From the NCBI GenBank assembly GCA_907164885.2, contig OU015490.1, forward strand, positions 11,830,966 to 11,894,965: a stretch of 64,000 nucleotides of DNA. The letters run 5' to 3'. The notes under the pieces were generated by a model. The model saw only the letters and a program-made list of their open reading frames with translations. It was not told the origin of the DNA and did no database searches. Position numbers and translations under genes: made by a program. Of this stretch, positions 40,705 to 52,700 are shown piece by piece. The DNA comes from Dolomedes plantarius (Eukaryota > Arthropoda > Arachnida > Araneae > Dolomedidae). Position 1 is the stretch's first letter. Every line of letters begins with the position of its first letter.

Positions 40705-40811
40705 CTCAGTTCAGTCTGGAAGCAGAAGAAATACGAAGAAGCCGTAGACTTTTAAATTTTCCTCCGGAATACGGTCTTTACGTAGCCGCTCCACGAAAGC
40801 GATTCCCGGCA

Positions 40812-41963
40812 ATGCCTGAAGGAGAAGTCAAGCCACAAACCGTCCTGCTGTCTCCAGCACTAATTAGGGAACCGAGAAAGCCGACAATTTTTAGAGGCGA
40901 TCCTGGACAAGATCCAACCAAGTGGTTAAAAGAATACCTTAGAGTATCAAAATTTAATCAATGGGATGATACTCTATGTCTTGCGAACGTCTATTTTTTC
41001 CTTGATGGGACCGCCAAAATATGGTTTGAAAATAACGAAGATCTGCTGAATTCATGGGACGACTTCGAAAGAGAACTGAAAAAAACTTTTGGTGACTCTC
41101 AGCTATATATACGGCGAGCTAAGGATAGCTTAAAATGCCGAGCGCAGAGAGCTGGGGAAGCTACACAATCTTATATCCAAGACGTTTTAGGAATCTGCAA
41201 CCAAATTGACCCGGCCATGTCAGAAGACGATAAAGTGTCCCACTTAATGAAGGGCATCGCAGAAGAGGTGTACCAGGCCTTATTAACTAAGGAGATAAAA
41301 ACGACAGTCGATTTCAATAAATGGTGTCAGTACATTCAGGAAATGCAGCAAAAGCGAATAGGACGTCAGAAATTCAGTCGCTTGCCGAATGTTGTCCCAA
41401 TTGCCTCCGTCGACGAGGAACAGGATCTAACCTCACTGATCCGTAAAATTGTCCGTGAAGAGATACAGCGATTAACTACACCCCAAATTGAAGAGCCCCA
41501 AACAGGCGTACAAACCATAGAAGCAATTGTGCGAGATGAGGTTGAGAAATCTTTGGCTCCCATATCTAGTGGAAGCTTCCGAAGGTCGACTCCCACATAC
41601 AACCGCAGCATCCACTCGACGTATAACAGGCCGGAGCCGGCACAAGAACAATTACCCCGAAAAACCGACGTGTGGCGTACGACCGACAATTGTCCCGTTT
41701 GCTTTCACTGTGGCCGCCCCGGACATGTCGTTCGCTATTGCCGGGATAGAAGAGCAATTTTTAATGCTTACAGAGCTGATAGAGGAAACACAGCCCAGCG
41801 ACGCATGATCTCCCAGAACACCGCCGACGAATCCAGCCGAATGTTTGAAAGAAGTCTGTCGCCTAGCCCTAACCGAGGTCGATCGCCTACTCGTCGCTTC
41901 AGATCCCCATCGCCGTATAGACGTTCCAGTGTCTCACCTGGCCGAAGAAATGAGGAAAACTAA
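40812..41963 (+). CDS. gag: Ty3/gypsy Gag
   Basis: A 383-residue Gag if MPEGEVKPQTVLL at 40812 is the start. I prefer this ATG because the one at 40614 lies inside the LTR, upstream of the primer site; the intervening frame is open. The Retrotrans_gag-type capsid region covers about residues 25-190 (FRGDPGQDPTKWLKEYL, FFLDGTAKIWFEN). A CCHC knuckle, CFHCGRPGHVVRYC, is near residue 300, and a Ser/Arg/Pro-rich tail follows. The frame is intact. It would package element RNA in cytoplasmic particles. It ends GGAAAACTAA, just where the pol frame (-1) opens. Confidence 0.9.
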   Translation: MPEGEVKPQTVLLSPALIREPRKPTIFRGDPGQDPTKWLKEYLRVSKFNQWDDTLCLANVYFFLDGTAKIWFENNEDLLNSWDDFERELKKTFGDSQLYIRRAKDSLKCRAQRAGEATQSYIQDVLGICNQIDPAMSEDDKVSHLMKGIAEEVYQALLTKEIKTTVDFNKWCQYIQEMQQKRIGRQKFSRLPNVVPIASVDEEQDLTSLIRKIVREEIQRLTTPQIEEPQTGVQTIEAIVRDEVEKSLAPISSGSFRRSTPTYNRSIHSTYNRPEPAQEQLPRKTDVWRTTDNCPVCFHCGRPGHVVRYCRDRRAIFNAYRADRGNTAQRRMISQNTADESSRMFERSLSPSPNRGRSPTRRFRSPSPYRRSSVSPGRRNEEN

Positions 41964-42025
41964 GCAGTGCGACCTTCCTTGGAGGTGAGGCCGCTGAAAA
42001 ACAAAATCCTCCCGCTGCCGCAAAG

Positions 42026-45000
42026 ATGACGAAGAATTATCTAGAACTAAACATTGACAGTCAACCAGTACGTGCACTCGTGGACTCCGGCGCATCATTT
42101 TCTGTCATCTCAGACCAATATAGACGTCAGCTGCGAAAGATTATGTTCCCAACCAACGGAAGCATAATCCTCAAGGTCGCCGACGGAAGTCACGTCCGTC
42201 CAATAGGGAAATGTGTTCTTCGCTTAAACATCAATGGTCTAATACGTCCCTTTGAGTTTACAGTTATGCCGAACTGCAGTCACAATGTTATACTTGGTTG
42301 GGATTTTCTCGAAGCCTCGAGAGCAGTCGTCGACTGTGGCCGATCGGAACTAGTGTTTGACGAAATGATGTCAGATCCTGAATCTGCTGAGACATGGCGA
42401 GTGAACACCCTTCAAGACTGCGTCGTACCTCCGCACTCTATTTCTAAAGTAATTGTCACGAATCCCAAAATTAATGCGATCACAGACGTCATAGTGGAGG
42501 GAAATCGACTACTGCTGCTGGACAAAGAAGTTGCGGTGCCCTCAACGATCCTGACGTTTTACGACGGTACAGCCGAACTCTGGGTCACGAATGCTCAACC
42601 AGAAGCTAGGTTCATTCCCAAAGGCATGTGTGTGGGCTATGCAGAGACTCTAGACGAGAGGTATCTGAACTGCATCTCCAGTGCGCATATCTGCTCAGCC
42701 GCCAAGTTGAAATCGAGCCCTTCTCCGGTCGACTATTCCCAAATGCTAGCCCAAGATCTCACGGTAGAACGAAAACAGCGACTCTTAGAATTACTTTCTG
42801 AGTTTCCTGAAATTTTTGATCAATCAAGAAAAGTCGGAACAAAAGTAAATGTGAAACATCGTATAATCACTGGCAATCATCTACCGAGTAGCCAAAGGGC
42901 TTACAGAGTATCTCCTGCGGAGCGTCGAATTATTCAAGAGGAAGTAGAAAAGATGCTAGACAGAGATGTTATTCAACCATCGGAGAGCCCATGGTCGTCC
43001 CCAGTTGTCCTCGTGAAGAAAAAGGATGGAAGTTGGCGATTTTGTGTCGATTATCGTCGGCTCAACAAAATTACGAAAAAAGATGCCTACCCTCTGCCAC
43101 GTATTGACGACACATTAGACAGCTTTAAAGGAGCCAAGTTCTTTTCGTCGATCGATCTCTATTCTGGCTACTGGCAGATTGAAGTGGACGAGGCAGATCG
43201 CGAAAAGACAGCTTTTATCACACCAGAAGGACTTTACGAGTTCAAGGTCATGCCCTTTGGTCTGTGCAATGCGCCGGCAACCGTTGAAAGAATGATGGAT
43301 AACTTGCTACGACACGTAAAATGGACCATGTGTCTCTGTTATCTAGACGACATTGTCGTGTTTTCTGAGACCTTCGACGACCATCTTAAACGTCTGAATG
43401 TCGTACTTGAGTGCATCCAAGAAGCTGGGCTTGTCCTAAATCCAAAAAAATGTCTCTTCGGGGCTGAACAAATTAAGATTTTGGGACATCTAGTATCGGA
43501 AGGAGGTGTCCGCCCCGATCCAGATAAAGTAAAGGCCGTGAAGTGTTTTCCCACACCCAAAAGTGTGCACGACGTCAGATGTTTCCTAGGACTCTGTTCT
43601 TATTACCGCCGCTTCATCAAGGATTTTTGTCATCAAGCTCAACCCTTACAAATGTTGCTGAAAGGTGACTCTAAATTTCGTTGGGGACGTGAGCAGTCGG
43701 ATGCTTTCGACCGGCTAAAGGAAGCACTGATATCTGACCCTATACTGGGACTTTACGACGAAAACGCCGAAACAGAATTGCGAACGGACGCCAGCGGCTA
43801 TGGTTGTCAGTTTTCATACACATTCTGCCCAATAGAGGGAGAAACCTCCCCGTCTCTTCAGATGTTTTCGAAGAGGATGATTGGGAGAAGTCATGACGCA
43901 TGCGCGTCGGTATATGGTTTTGTTTTTAGTAGTACAACTGTGATTCTCCGAGAGAGAACATCGAGCAATCCTGCGTATTGTCTCAAAGGTATTATATGTA
44001 TAGAAAAGGATATATAATAAAACAGGAAAAAGACAGTGTCAAGTATCTTCCATCGGTATATCAAGAGACACCGGGTAGGTGTCCCCGAACCATTTTCTAA
44101 CGTCAGTGGATTAAAATCAACTAATTTCAGTGTATCCCGACAATGGTATTGGAGCAGTCTTGGTTCAAATACAGCATGGAAAAGAAACAGTTATTGCCTA
44201 TGCTTCGCGGACACTAACCAAAGCAGAGAAAAATTATTCCACGACTGAAAGAGAATGCCTTGCCGCCGTATGGGCTTTTCACAAGTTTAGACCATACCTC
44301 TTCTTCAAACACTTTTCAATCGTAACAGACAACCATTCGCTGTGTTGGCTAACTAATCTAAAGGATCCCTCAGGAAGACTTGCGAGGTGGGCCTTGCGAC
44401 TACAAGAGTATGACATCTCGATTGTTTACAAGAGCGGAAAGAAACACAAGGACGCTGATAGTTTGTCCCGAAATCCATTGGAAGAAGACAATATACCATC
44501 GGAAGTCATCGCCGCTATAGATTTTGCTAACATTGCATACGAACAAAGAAAAGATCCAAGACTTGCGGAGTTAATACGGACTCTAGGAAATGGCGAAACA
44601 GTGAAAGGAGAATTTGAGCTGATTGAAGAGGTACTATGTAAAAAGAGTTTCGATCCAACCGGCAAGAAATGGCTTCCTGTCATTCCAAAGCATCTACGTT
44701 AAGACATTCTTCAATGTTTCCATGACGCACCCACGGCCGGACATCTAGGATTCGTCAAAACGTACGACAGAATAAGGAAGCGGTTTCACTGGCCAGGGCT
44801 CTACCGAAATGTGCGACGATATGTCATGCACTGCCGGGAATGCCAACCTAGGAAAGCCGTTCCACAGAAGCCACCGGGTCATCTAATGCCTATACCGCCT
44901 GCTGTTGCGCCATTTCATCGCATTGGGATAGATCTCCTTGGGCGTTTTCCAAAATCGACCACTGGAAATAAATGGATCGTAGTCTGCATCGACTATTTGA

Positions 45001-45821
45001 GTCGCTATGCTATTACAAAAGCCCTGAAAACTGCTGAAGCTGCGGAATTAGCGAGGTTCCTCGTCGAAGATATACTTCTAAAACATGGAGCGCCCCGAGT
45101 TATCATCACCGATCGAGGGCAAGTGTTTCAATCAAGACTTGTTTCAGATATCATCCGATTGTGTAACATTAGTCATCGAATGACGACAGCCTACCATCCC
45201 CAGACCAATGGCCTTACTGAGCGATTCAACAAAACACTAGGCGACATGTTATCCATGTACGTAGACGTAGAACAGAGAAACTGGGACGAGATACTGCCGT
45301 TTGTGACCTTCGCTTACAACACCGCTAAACAGGATGTAACCGGATTCACACCTTTCTATTTACTCGATGGTTGAGAAGCCGAAACAACGCTCGACACTCT
45401 TTTCCCCTTCTGCCCTGACGTGGAGAACGACTATACTAAGCATCTTGTTGTGAAAACCGAAGAGGCAAGGCAGTTAGCCAGACTACGAACCCTACAGGCG
45501 CAAGAAAAGGACCGTCGGCGTTATAATTCCAAGCACAGGGTGGTGTCCTATTCACCTGGACATTTAGTATGGATTTTCACCCCTGTTCGGAAAGTAGGCT
45601 TGTCCGAGAAACTGCTTAAAAAATACTTCGGACCATACCAGGTGTTACGACGATTATCTGACGTAACCTACGAAGTCCAAGACTATGAGCCAACATCAAG
45701 ACGCCGGAAAACGATAGACACCGTCCATGTTCTTAGAATGAAGCCTTACTACGACCCTGAATTACAAGCACAACATCTGAATGGTGATTCTTCAACATCT
45801 GAAGACGGCCATTGTGAATAG
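42026..45821 (+). pseudogene. pol: Ty3/gypsy Pol, split by a solo LTR and two stops
   Basis: The pol frame is open from 41954; its first ATG is at 42026. Protease: LVDSGASFSVIS at residues 18-29. RT: residues about 300-480 with FCVDYRRLNK, FFSSIDLYSGYWQ and YLDD at 440-443. RNase H begins RTDASGYG and is interrupted at 43805 by a 338-bp solo LTR, resuming after 44147 with IGAVLVQIQHG through DADSLSRNP. Integrase has the HHCC domain (HDAPTAGHLGF, HCRECQ), GIDLLGRF, ITDRGQVFQS and GLTERFNKTL (D,D,E), then a GPY-type C-terminal region (KKYFGPYQVLRR). TAA at 44700 and TGA at 45373 add two nonsense changes. Otherwise well preserved. Confidence 0.92.
43805..44142. mobile_element. Solo LTR inserted in gypsy RNase H, 5-bp duplication ATGGT
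   Basis: ATGGT at 43800-43804 recurs at 44143-44147. Between them lie 338 bp starting TGTCAG and ending CCGACA, with the TG...CA ends of an LTR. Removing the insert plus one ATGGT restores continuous gypsy homology. It has an AATAAA-like signal near 44018 and no coding content. No matching LTR occurs elsewhere in the window. Confidence 0.8.
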
Positions 45822-45925
45822 GATCCGCCTACCAATGTAAAGAATGATTGCACCGGACCACAGACACGTTCCAGATCAAAAGTTGCTAGCGGTTAGGCAA
45901 CCTAGGACAGCGGGACGCTGTTCTT

Positions 45926-45940
45926 CTAAGGAGGGAGCAA
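45926..45940 (+). promoter_or_regulatory. Gypsy 2 polypurine tract
   Basis: AAGGAGGGAGCAA lies directly before the TGCCGC start of the 3' LTR. Confidence 0.7.
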
Positions 45941-46203
45941 TGCCGCTTAAAGCCTTTCCCGTCAAAGACTCTGTTGCTGAATGGTCAACGCACCGGACTG
46001 CTGAGATAAAGGTCCCCGGTTCGAAGCTCACATTATTTTAATTTAATTTAATTTAATTCTAATTCTATTTCTGTTAGTTCTAGAAGTTGCTAGAACATTC
46101 TTTAATTTCCTGGAACGGCGTTCCAGAATATTCTGTTGATGGATAAAAGAGCAAGTAGCTCAACCTGTGAGTTCAGTTCTGAGTTCTATCAGCTAAGTGT
46201 TGT
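45941..46203 (+). repeat. Gypsy 2, 3' LTR, truncated
   Basis: Starts TGCCGCTTAAAGCC and matches the 5' LTR to GCTAAGTGTTGT, then diverges, losing about 65 bp of its 3' end. It carries the same tRNA-like block at 45966-46027. Confidence 0.8.
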
Positions 46204-46656
46204 TGTAGCTAAGTAACTTATGTTACGAAACAAAACTATGATTAAAAGTTAAAGCAAAATTTTCAGTTTGACATGTGTACATGTTCCGCATATAGGAAAT
46301 AAAAAAACCAATGCAGAACTGAAAAAATAAATGATCAACGAAGCAGCAATAAAAATCTATGCATTTATTTAATACGATGTATGTCTCAAAAATTGAAATA
46401 ATATGCTTTAGCGTTTGAAGATTAAATAAGTACTCCTCCGATTCACTACAAATACACATAATCTATATGAATAATTATCTTTAAAGATTTAATAGTTGAC
46501 GTCACGAAGGTGCCAAATAAGGTTATACAGAACAAACTTCCAACTTTTTGATGCTAACTGTGTTGCACAACCCAATAATGTGAAAACATTACTAATTATT
46601 CATGTGGTCTAGGTTGTATTAATGTGAAAAAAAATAAGTGAAAGTGAAATCCAGCA
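46204..46656. other. Nothing recognised
   Basis: AT-rich. Confidence 0.5.
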
Positions 46657-46961
46657 AAGCATTTTATTAAGCCTTAGCAAATAAACGACTGAATAGATTT
46701 TTAATAAATAAAGAGTTGTGTGACTCCAGTTTACTGTTTATATATATATATACAGGGTGTCCATAATTAAACTTCCCTAATTTAAAGTTGTCTACAGTCG
46801 AAACTATTGTTCAGAAACTTATGAAATTTTGTGTAGGACATGTTGAAGGGATGGGAATTTGTTTGATCGAATAAAAAAAATTAGTTCAAAATTTCACCAC
46901 CAGAGGGCGTTTTTTGATGAATTACACATTTAGCCAACATCTACTACAGTTAAAAAAAATA

Positions 46962-47234
46962 TTACAACAAGTCATGTTCAACATGACGGTCATCATTTTC
47001 AGCTTCCATTTGAAATCGTAAGATAGCATGTTCTACAGTTGACCGCAGTGTGTCCAGGGAAATGCTGAGAACATGTCGTGAAATGCTGTCTTTCAGATCA
47101 GGTATAGTTCTTGGTTTATCAAGACTGACTAGATGTTTCACATGCCTCCAAAGCCAAAAATCGCATGGGTTGAGGTCTGGGGAGCTCGATCTAGTAATCG
47201 TAACGATGACATTCTGATTAGCAATAGCAAGCAA
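46962..47234 (-). pseudogene. Mariner-like transposase C-terminal remnant
   Basis: A 90-codon open frame contains SPDLNPCDFWLWRHVK, the third catalytic block of mariner-type transposases. A C-terminal helix-rich segment follows (LRSTVEHAILRFQME). The first two Asp blocks and the DNA-binding domain are missing, so this is a deletion derivative. Its nearest relative in the window is the remnant at 58148-58400. Confidence 0.7.
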
Positions 47235-47585
47235 GCTGAAAACAAAATCTCCATGAAAGTTTATAGGTTTTATAACAGCTTCTGCTCTACGTAGACAAAA
47301 ATTAATTTGTATATTTGTTTCTTCTTCGTTCCTTCAAATCTTTTGTCTGAAAATTAGTTATCGAACAAGTTTCCGATCGACTCTGCAATTACTTTAAAAT
47401 TGTAAAATTTAATGAGTATGAGTTATTGTGTTAGGGTGACCTGTGAATAAAAAGATGGTGAAATCTTAAGAAATGAAACAGTCGAAAATGTGTAATTCAT
47501 TAAAAACGCCCTATGGTGGTGAAATTTTGAACTAATTTTTTTATTCGTTCAAACAAATTCCTATTCCTTCAATATGGCATAGACT

Positions 47586-47785
47586 GTTGCAAATTGAAAT
47601 TATATAGTACATTGTATTTGTTTTTGGCGTACTGGTAGCGCCACCTGGTTGCATCGCGGTTCGCGCGAAGTGTGTGTATAGTCAGTTGGTGTTGGACTCT
47701 TGAAGCGAATAAAAGCCTGACGCTTGAAATCTTGGTGATTAATATTTCTTGAATCTTGGATTATATTTCTTCATGGTGATTTTCT
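47586..47785 (+). mobile_element. About 200-bp insertion in the right arm, LTR-like
   Basis: The left arm has no counterpart for this segment. It starts TGTTGCAAATTG and holds GAATAAAAGCCTGACGC and repeated TTCTTGAATCTTGG, as in the end of some LTRs. I found no clean target duplication, so solo-LTR status is tentative. Confidence 0.4.
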
Positions 47786-47964
47786 ATATACACAAAATTT
47801 CATAACTTTCTATACAATAATTTTAACTGTAGACAACTTTAAAGTAGGTAAGTTTAATTATGGACACCCTGTATATATATAAACAGTAAACTGGAGTCAC
47901 ACAATTCTTTATTTCTTAAAAATCTATTCAGTCGTTCATTTACTAAGGCTTAAAATAAATGCTT

Positions 47965-49295
47965 ATTTCAACACATTGAATTTTATGATTCCACAAGTAA
48001 CTAGAATTTAGTAATTACTCATAGTCTCCTTGTGATTACCCATGTAGACGCACCAAAACTCATTATGATCATGTATAATAAGCCTATTTAATGGGTTGTG
48101 TAACCCAAATAGATCGGTAAACATACCCACTTTTGGAACAGATTTCTTAAACCATTCTATAACCCATTTTCTATAAACCAGACGTTCTATAACCCATTTT
48201 CCTAAATGGGTTATAGAACGCGAAGAAGCGATTTCCACTATATAGCCAATTTCTACATGCAAAATGAAGTTATCAATCCCCTTTTTAATGAAACTTTAGA
48301 AATTTAAAGTATTAAAAGAAACGTGGCGAATAATATGACTTAGTTTATTTTACCATTAAAACAAGTTGGCTAAATTTGCGTCATCACTTTATATTTCAGT
48401 ATTTGAAGTAGTTTAAGAATGGACCGTTAGCGGGATTTATTCGGGTGTTAAGAAAGACAATTTAAGATATTAATTATTTGTCAGGTTTAATGCTGTAAGA
48501 AATTATTAATAATTTATTTTCAAGTTTAATATTGATTTCCAATATCTTGTTCAACTTCTTTTTGTTATTTTTTATCATTAAAGGAAGAAATATTACTTCC
48601 ATGATTTATATTTGAGTAGAGAACTAGCTTCTGCATTGATTTTCACAGACTTAATTATAAATATGAAACAATAGGTTACAATAACTAAACAATGTAGACA
48701 AGAAATAATGAAGGATGAGTTCTTATATTGCTTTTTAAAATTATTTATCAATATTATAAGTTTATAAGTATACAAAATTTTATGGTACAAGGCAATAATC
48801 AAAATTATACATCCGATGAATATTTTATCAGTAATTGGGACTTATACAAGTTTAGTATTGACCTGTTTTTTTCCCTTTTCCTCTATAATTAATTTGTTCA
48901 CCACGAGTCTTTTCATCTAATGGATTCAGGATACTAATTTATGTTTCCCTCAGGGCAAGAAAATGGAGGTTCTGCTATCAAATAGAATTCACAAGTAAAA
49001 AGAAATCGTTCTCTTTTAAGATCACCATTTTCCTCTTACTTAGCGTAATTAATCGATCCATTTTATTTTAAGGACATCATTCTTGAAAGAACTGAATACC
49101 TTTACTCTTAAAACTTTCTCACTCCAAAACAATGGCCTAACAATTATGAAATCCTGTTATGGAATTTCTAAAGAATTGTAGTTATTTGCCTGTATTAACC
49201 CTAATTTTCCGGGAAGCGAAGTTCGTAAAGGGGAAGAATTTTTTACCAAAACACTAATAAATCTTAATATATATTATTTTTTAATTTTTAGTGAT
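47965..49295. other. No gene recognised; short perfect palindrome at 48183-48220
   Basis: CGTTCTATAACCCATTT and its exact inverse flank a 4-bp loop. TTCTATAACCCATTT also occurs once just upstream (48153). The rest is AT-rich. Confidence 0.5.
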
Positions 49296-49713
49296 TGTGA
49301 GATTTATAGATTTAGTGGACTGTAAATGAATTTTAAAGGATTTGTTTTGACTTAAAACAAAATAATTACAATACTTGCACATTTAATAGAATACACTTGC
49401 GATTAATAGAATATAAGGAATGGATCAACGCTGGGAAAATGAAAACCCAAATAGCTTAAAGAATTGAATCATAAATTGACTTACATAAAGGAATGATGAA
49501 TTGCTTCACTTCCCAGCCATGTTCCAAACCTTTCACTTAAAGTAAATTACATCAAAAAAGGGAATAAGCAAGCAGAAGCCCTGCTCGCATCACGTACATA
49601 AGAATGTTTTGTCAACCACAACAGTTCATGTTTTCACACATCGTTTCAAAATAATAAATTCATGGATCTGTGCTGCCATCTATGAACGCGGGCTGCTACT
49701 ACAGGACGGAACA
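49296..49713 (-). repeat. BEL 2 3' LTR
   Basis: The plus strand begins TGTGAGATTTATAG and ends CAGGACGGAACA. The last 11 codons and the stop of the polyprotein lie inside it. Confidence 0.93.
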
Positions 49714-52700
49714 TCCTCCGGGGCGGGCAGTAGCACAGTGACTTTATAAATTGGCCTCTTGACATCACCAGAAGTAGTTTTGATGGAAACAACTCTTACA
49801 CAGCCATCTGCTCCTGGGAAACACTGAATCACACGTCCAAGAAGCCACTTTAATGGAGGAAGTTGTGGCTCATGGATTGCCACCAAATCTCCAATCTGAA
49901 GATTCTGACGTTGGAGGCTCCAAGCCTTTGGTCTTTGCTGGAGTTGATTTAAGTAATCTCGAGACCATCGGTCCCAGAATTCAATTCGCATTTTTTGTAA
50001 AAGTTTCCATCTGTCACTTAAACTGATGGTGCAATTTGGAGCTTCAGGAATGTCCAGCAAAGAGCTGCCGATTATGAAATGCCCTGGTGTAAGAGCACTT
50101 TTCACGGTTTTCACGGCTGATTCCCAGATGCCTCCGAAGTTCGGTGAATATGGTGGGATAAAATGCCAATTTATCTCATGAAAGGATGAAAAATGCATTA
50201 CTTCTTCGGATTTCAATTTGCAGAACAAAGCTTTCAGCTCATTGGAAAGTCCAACAAAGTTTTTTCCGTTGTCGGAATAAATATCCGAGGGTAAGCCTCT
50301 ACGGCTGATGAAACGTTTCAAGCACGCGAGTAGAGCTTGAGTTGAAAGATCGGATACAGCCTCTAAGTGCACAGCTTTAGTACACATGCAGATGATAACA
50401 CATATGTATGATTTCATTTTGGCTTTACTTCTGGTGAGATTTGGTTTGGTTGTGACTGGTCCACAGAAATCAATTCCTATTTTCTGAAAGCAACGTGATG
50501 GATTGATTCTTTCAGATGGTAAATCGGCCATAATCTGCTGGCAGGATGCAGCACGCAATTTTTTACAAAGAACACATCGGTGGATCACTTGCCTCACCTT
50601 GGATCGTCCGCTCGTGAACCAAAATTTTTGACGTATGAGAGCTAACGTTAACTGTGGACCTGCATGAAAATGCTTCTGATGGTAATACTCAATGATCAAA
50701 TCCGTAATTAGGTTTTCCTTGGGTAGCAATATTGGATATTTTTGATCATGAGTCAGATTTTGCTGTCTGAACAGTCTTCCGCCTACTCTAAGGATGTTTG
50801 ATTCGTCGAGAAAAACATTAAGAGTCAATAGCTTGCTTGAAGTAGGCAATGGTGATTTCTGTTGGAGTAATTTAATCTCGTTTGAAAATTCCTTCTTCTG
50901 CAACAGTCTAACTATGAGCAGGAGAGAAGACTTGATTTCATTGGCAGTCAAGTTTTCAGTGAGTCGTTCATTAGGGTGTCTACAGTTGTGTATGAATCTT
51001 AAACAATAGGCGATGACATTTATCAATTTGGTGTATGATGAGAACTTAAGCAGAAATTCAGGGATCTCTTTCTCTACCGCGGTATGGACCAACACCTCTT
51101 CGGCTCCATCAGAGACTGAATCTTGACTAAAGGGGAGATAAGAAGAATTATCCCACAATCTGGACGGGCCAGACCACCAAAGATCATGATGAAGCAATTT
51201 TTCAGGAAGGATTCCTCTGGAAGCGCAATCTGCCGGATTCCACTTTCCTGTAATGTGGTGCCACTGAGCCTTTGGAACTAGAGATTTGATTTTGTGCACG
51301 CGATTGGATACGAATTGGTTACCCTTCAGTGGTGGGGAATGAATCCAACATAAGGCAATTTGAGAATCTAACCAAAGATGGACATCTTCAAGGTTAATCG
51401 GTAGAGAATCCATCACTGTCAAGGTAAGCTGTGATAATAATAATGCTGCTGAAAGTTCAAGCCTAGGCAAAGTGACCATAGATAATGGAGCCACCTTTGT
51501 CTTTGCAGCTAAGAGATGAGAGGTATTACCAAAAGGACTTAGTTTTACCAGATAGAGGACTGCTGCATATGCCTTCAGCGATGCATCAGCAAATCCATGC
51601 AACTGAATTTGAGTAGTTGCGCTTTCATCCATACTTATAAACCTCGGAATTCTAATGGCTTTCAGACAATCAATTTGATTAAGAAAACTTTCCCATACCT
51701 TCAAAATTTCTGGAGGTATTTCATCTTCCCATGACAACTTATCTTTCCAAAGTTCTTGCATTAAGATTTTGAGTATGACTGTAGATGGTGACAATAGACC
51801 TAACGGATCGAATGTTCTTGCAATAAACGAGAGTAAATCTCGCTTTGTTTTAACTTCGGTTGTTCTCGCTATGTGTAGCTGTATCGTGTCTTCAGAAGAA
51901 TTCCATGTCAGACCTAATAATTTTACAACTTGTTCATTTTCAATTTTCCCGTTTGAATGGATGAGTCTTCTTTCTTCTGTTACATGTTCAATTGCTTCTG
52001 GACAGTTTGAAGCCCATTTTCTCAGTGTAAATCCGCCATTTTCCATAATCTGATTTATTTCGTAGACTAGTCTTGATGCCTCCTCGGGCGAAGAAGCGCC
52101 ACACAAGAGATCATCCATGTAGAAGTTCTCCCTAATTATCTCAGAAATGAGGGGATTTTCTGTCTGGGAGTCTTCAGCGAGTTTATGGAGAGTTTTAATT
52201 GCCAAGTAAGGAGCACAAGCTGTCCCGTAGGTGATAGTGCGCAAACGATATGTGGAGATCGGTTGTTGCTCTTGAAATCTCCAAACTATTCTTTGGTAAT
52301 CTCTGTGGGAAACAGTTACCAGAATCTGGCGGAACATTTTCTCGACGTCTGCTGACAAGGCTATTCGATATGATCGAAAGTTTATGAGGATCTTGAATAT
52401 CTCTGGGAGTAGCTTAGGACCGACCTCAAGGAAATCATTTAGGGAATTTCCACTTGAATCTTTACTGGATGCATCGAAAACAACACGAAGCTTTGTTGTT
52501 AGGCTTTCCTCTCTTAAAACACCGTGATGAGGTAGGAAAGCTTGATTTGGAACCTCTTCTTCATATTCTGGGACGATTTCCATATGGTTTAGTGAGAGGT
52601 ATTCTTTCATGAATTCACAGTACTTCGTTTTGAATTCTGGGTTCTTTCTGAATTTTGCTTCTAAATATTGGAAGCGCTTCAAAGCTTGAAATTTGGAATC

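Larger units (their letters stand above)
46753..47871 (-). mobile_element. Mariner-like element with long TIRs (1119 bp)
   Basis: The left end CAGGGTGTCCATAATTAAAC equals the inverted right end over 20 bp, and TA flanks both. Inverted pairing continues to about 46930 on the left. On the right it resumes at about 47577-47487 after a 200-bp insertion. It encodes a worn transposase. Confidence 0.82.
46657..47964. repeat. Outer inverted repeat enclosing a mariner-like element
   Basis: 46657-46752 and 47872-47964 are inverted copies, with AAGCCTTAGYAAATRAACG, CGACTGAATAGATTTTTAA and TGTGACTCCAGTTTACTG in both. With the inner element's own arms they make a palindrome of about 1.3 kb. Nested insertion or a two-layer foldback element are both possible. 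Confidence 0.75.

Noticed and set aside
43805..44142. A spliced intron ending TTTCAG within gypsy pol
   Set aside because: There is no GT donor at the homology break, whereas an LTR with TG...CA ends and a perfect 5-bp duplication explains it exactly.
48008..48262. 84-codon minus-strand open frame
   Set aside because: It overlaps the short palindrome and repeated words; no domain recognised.
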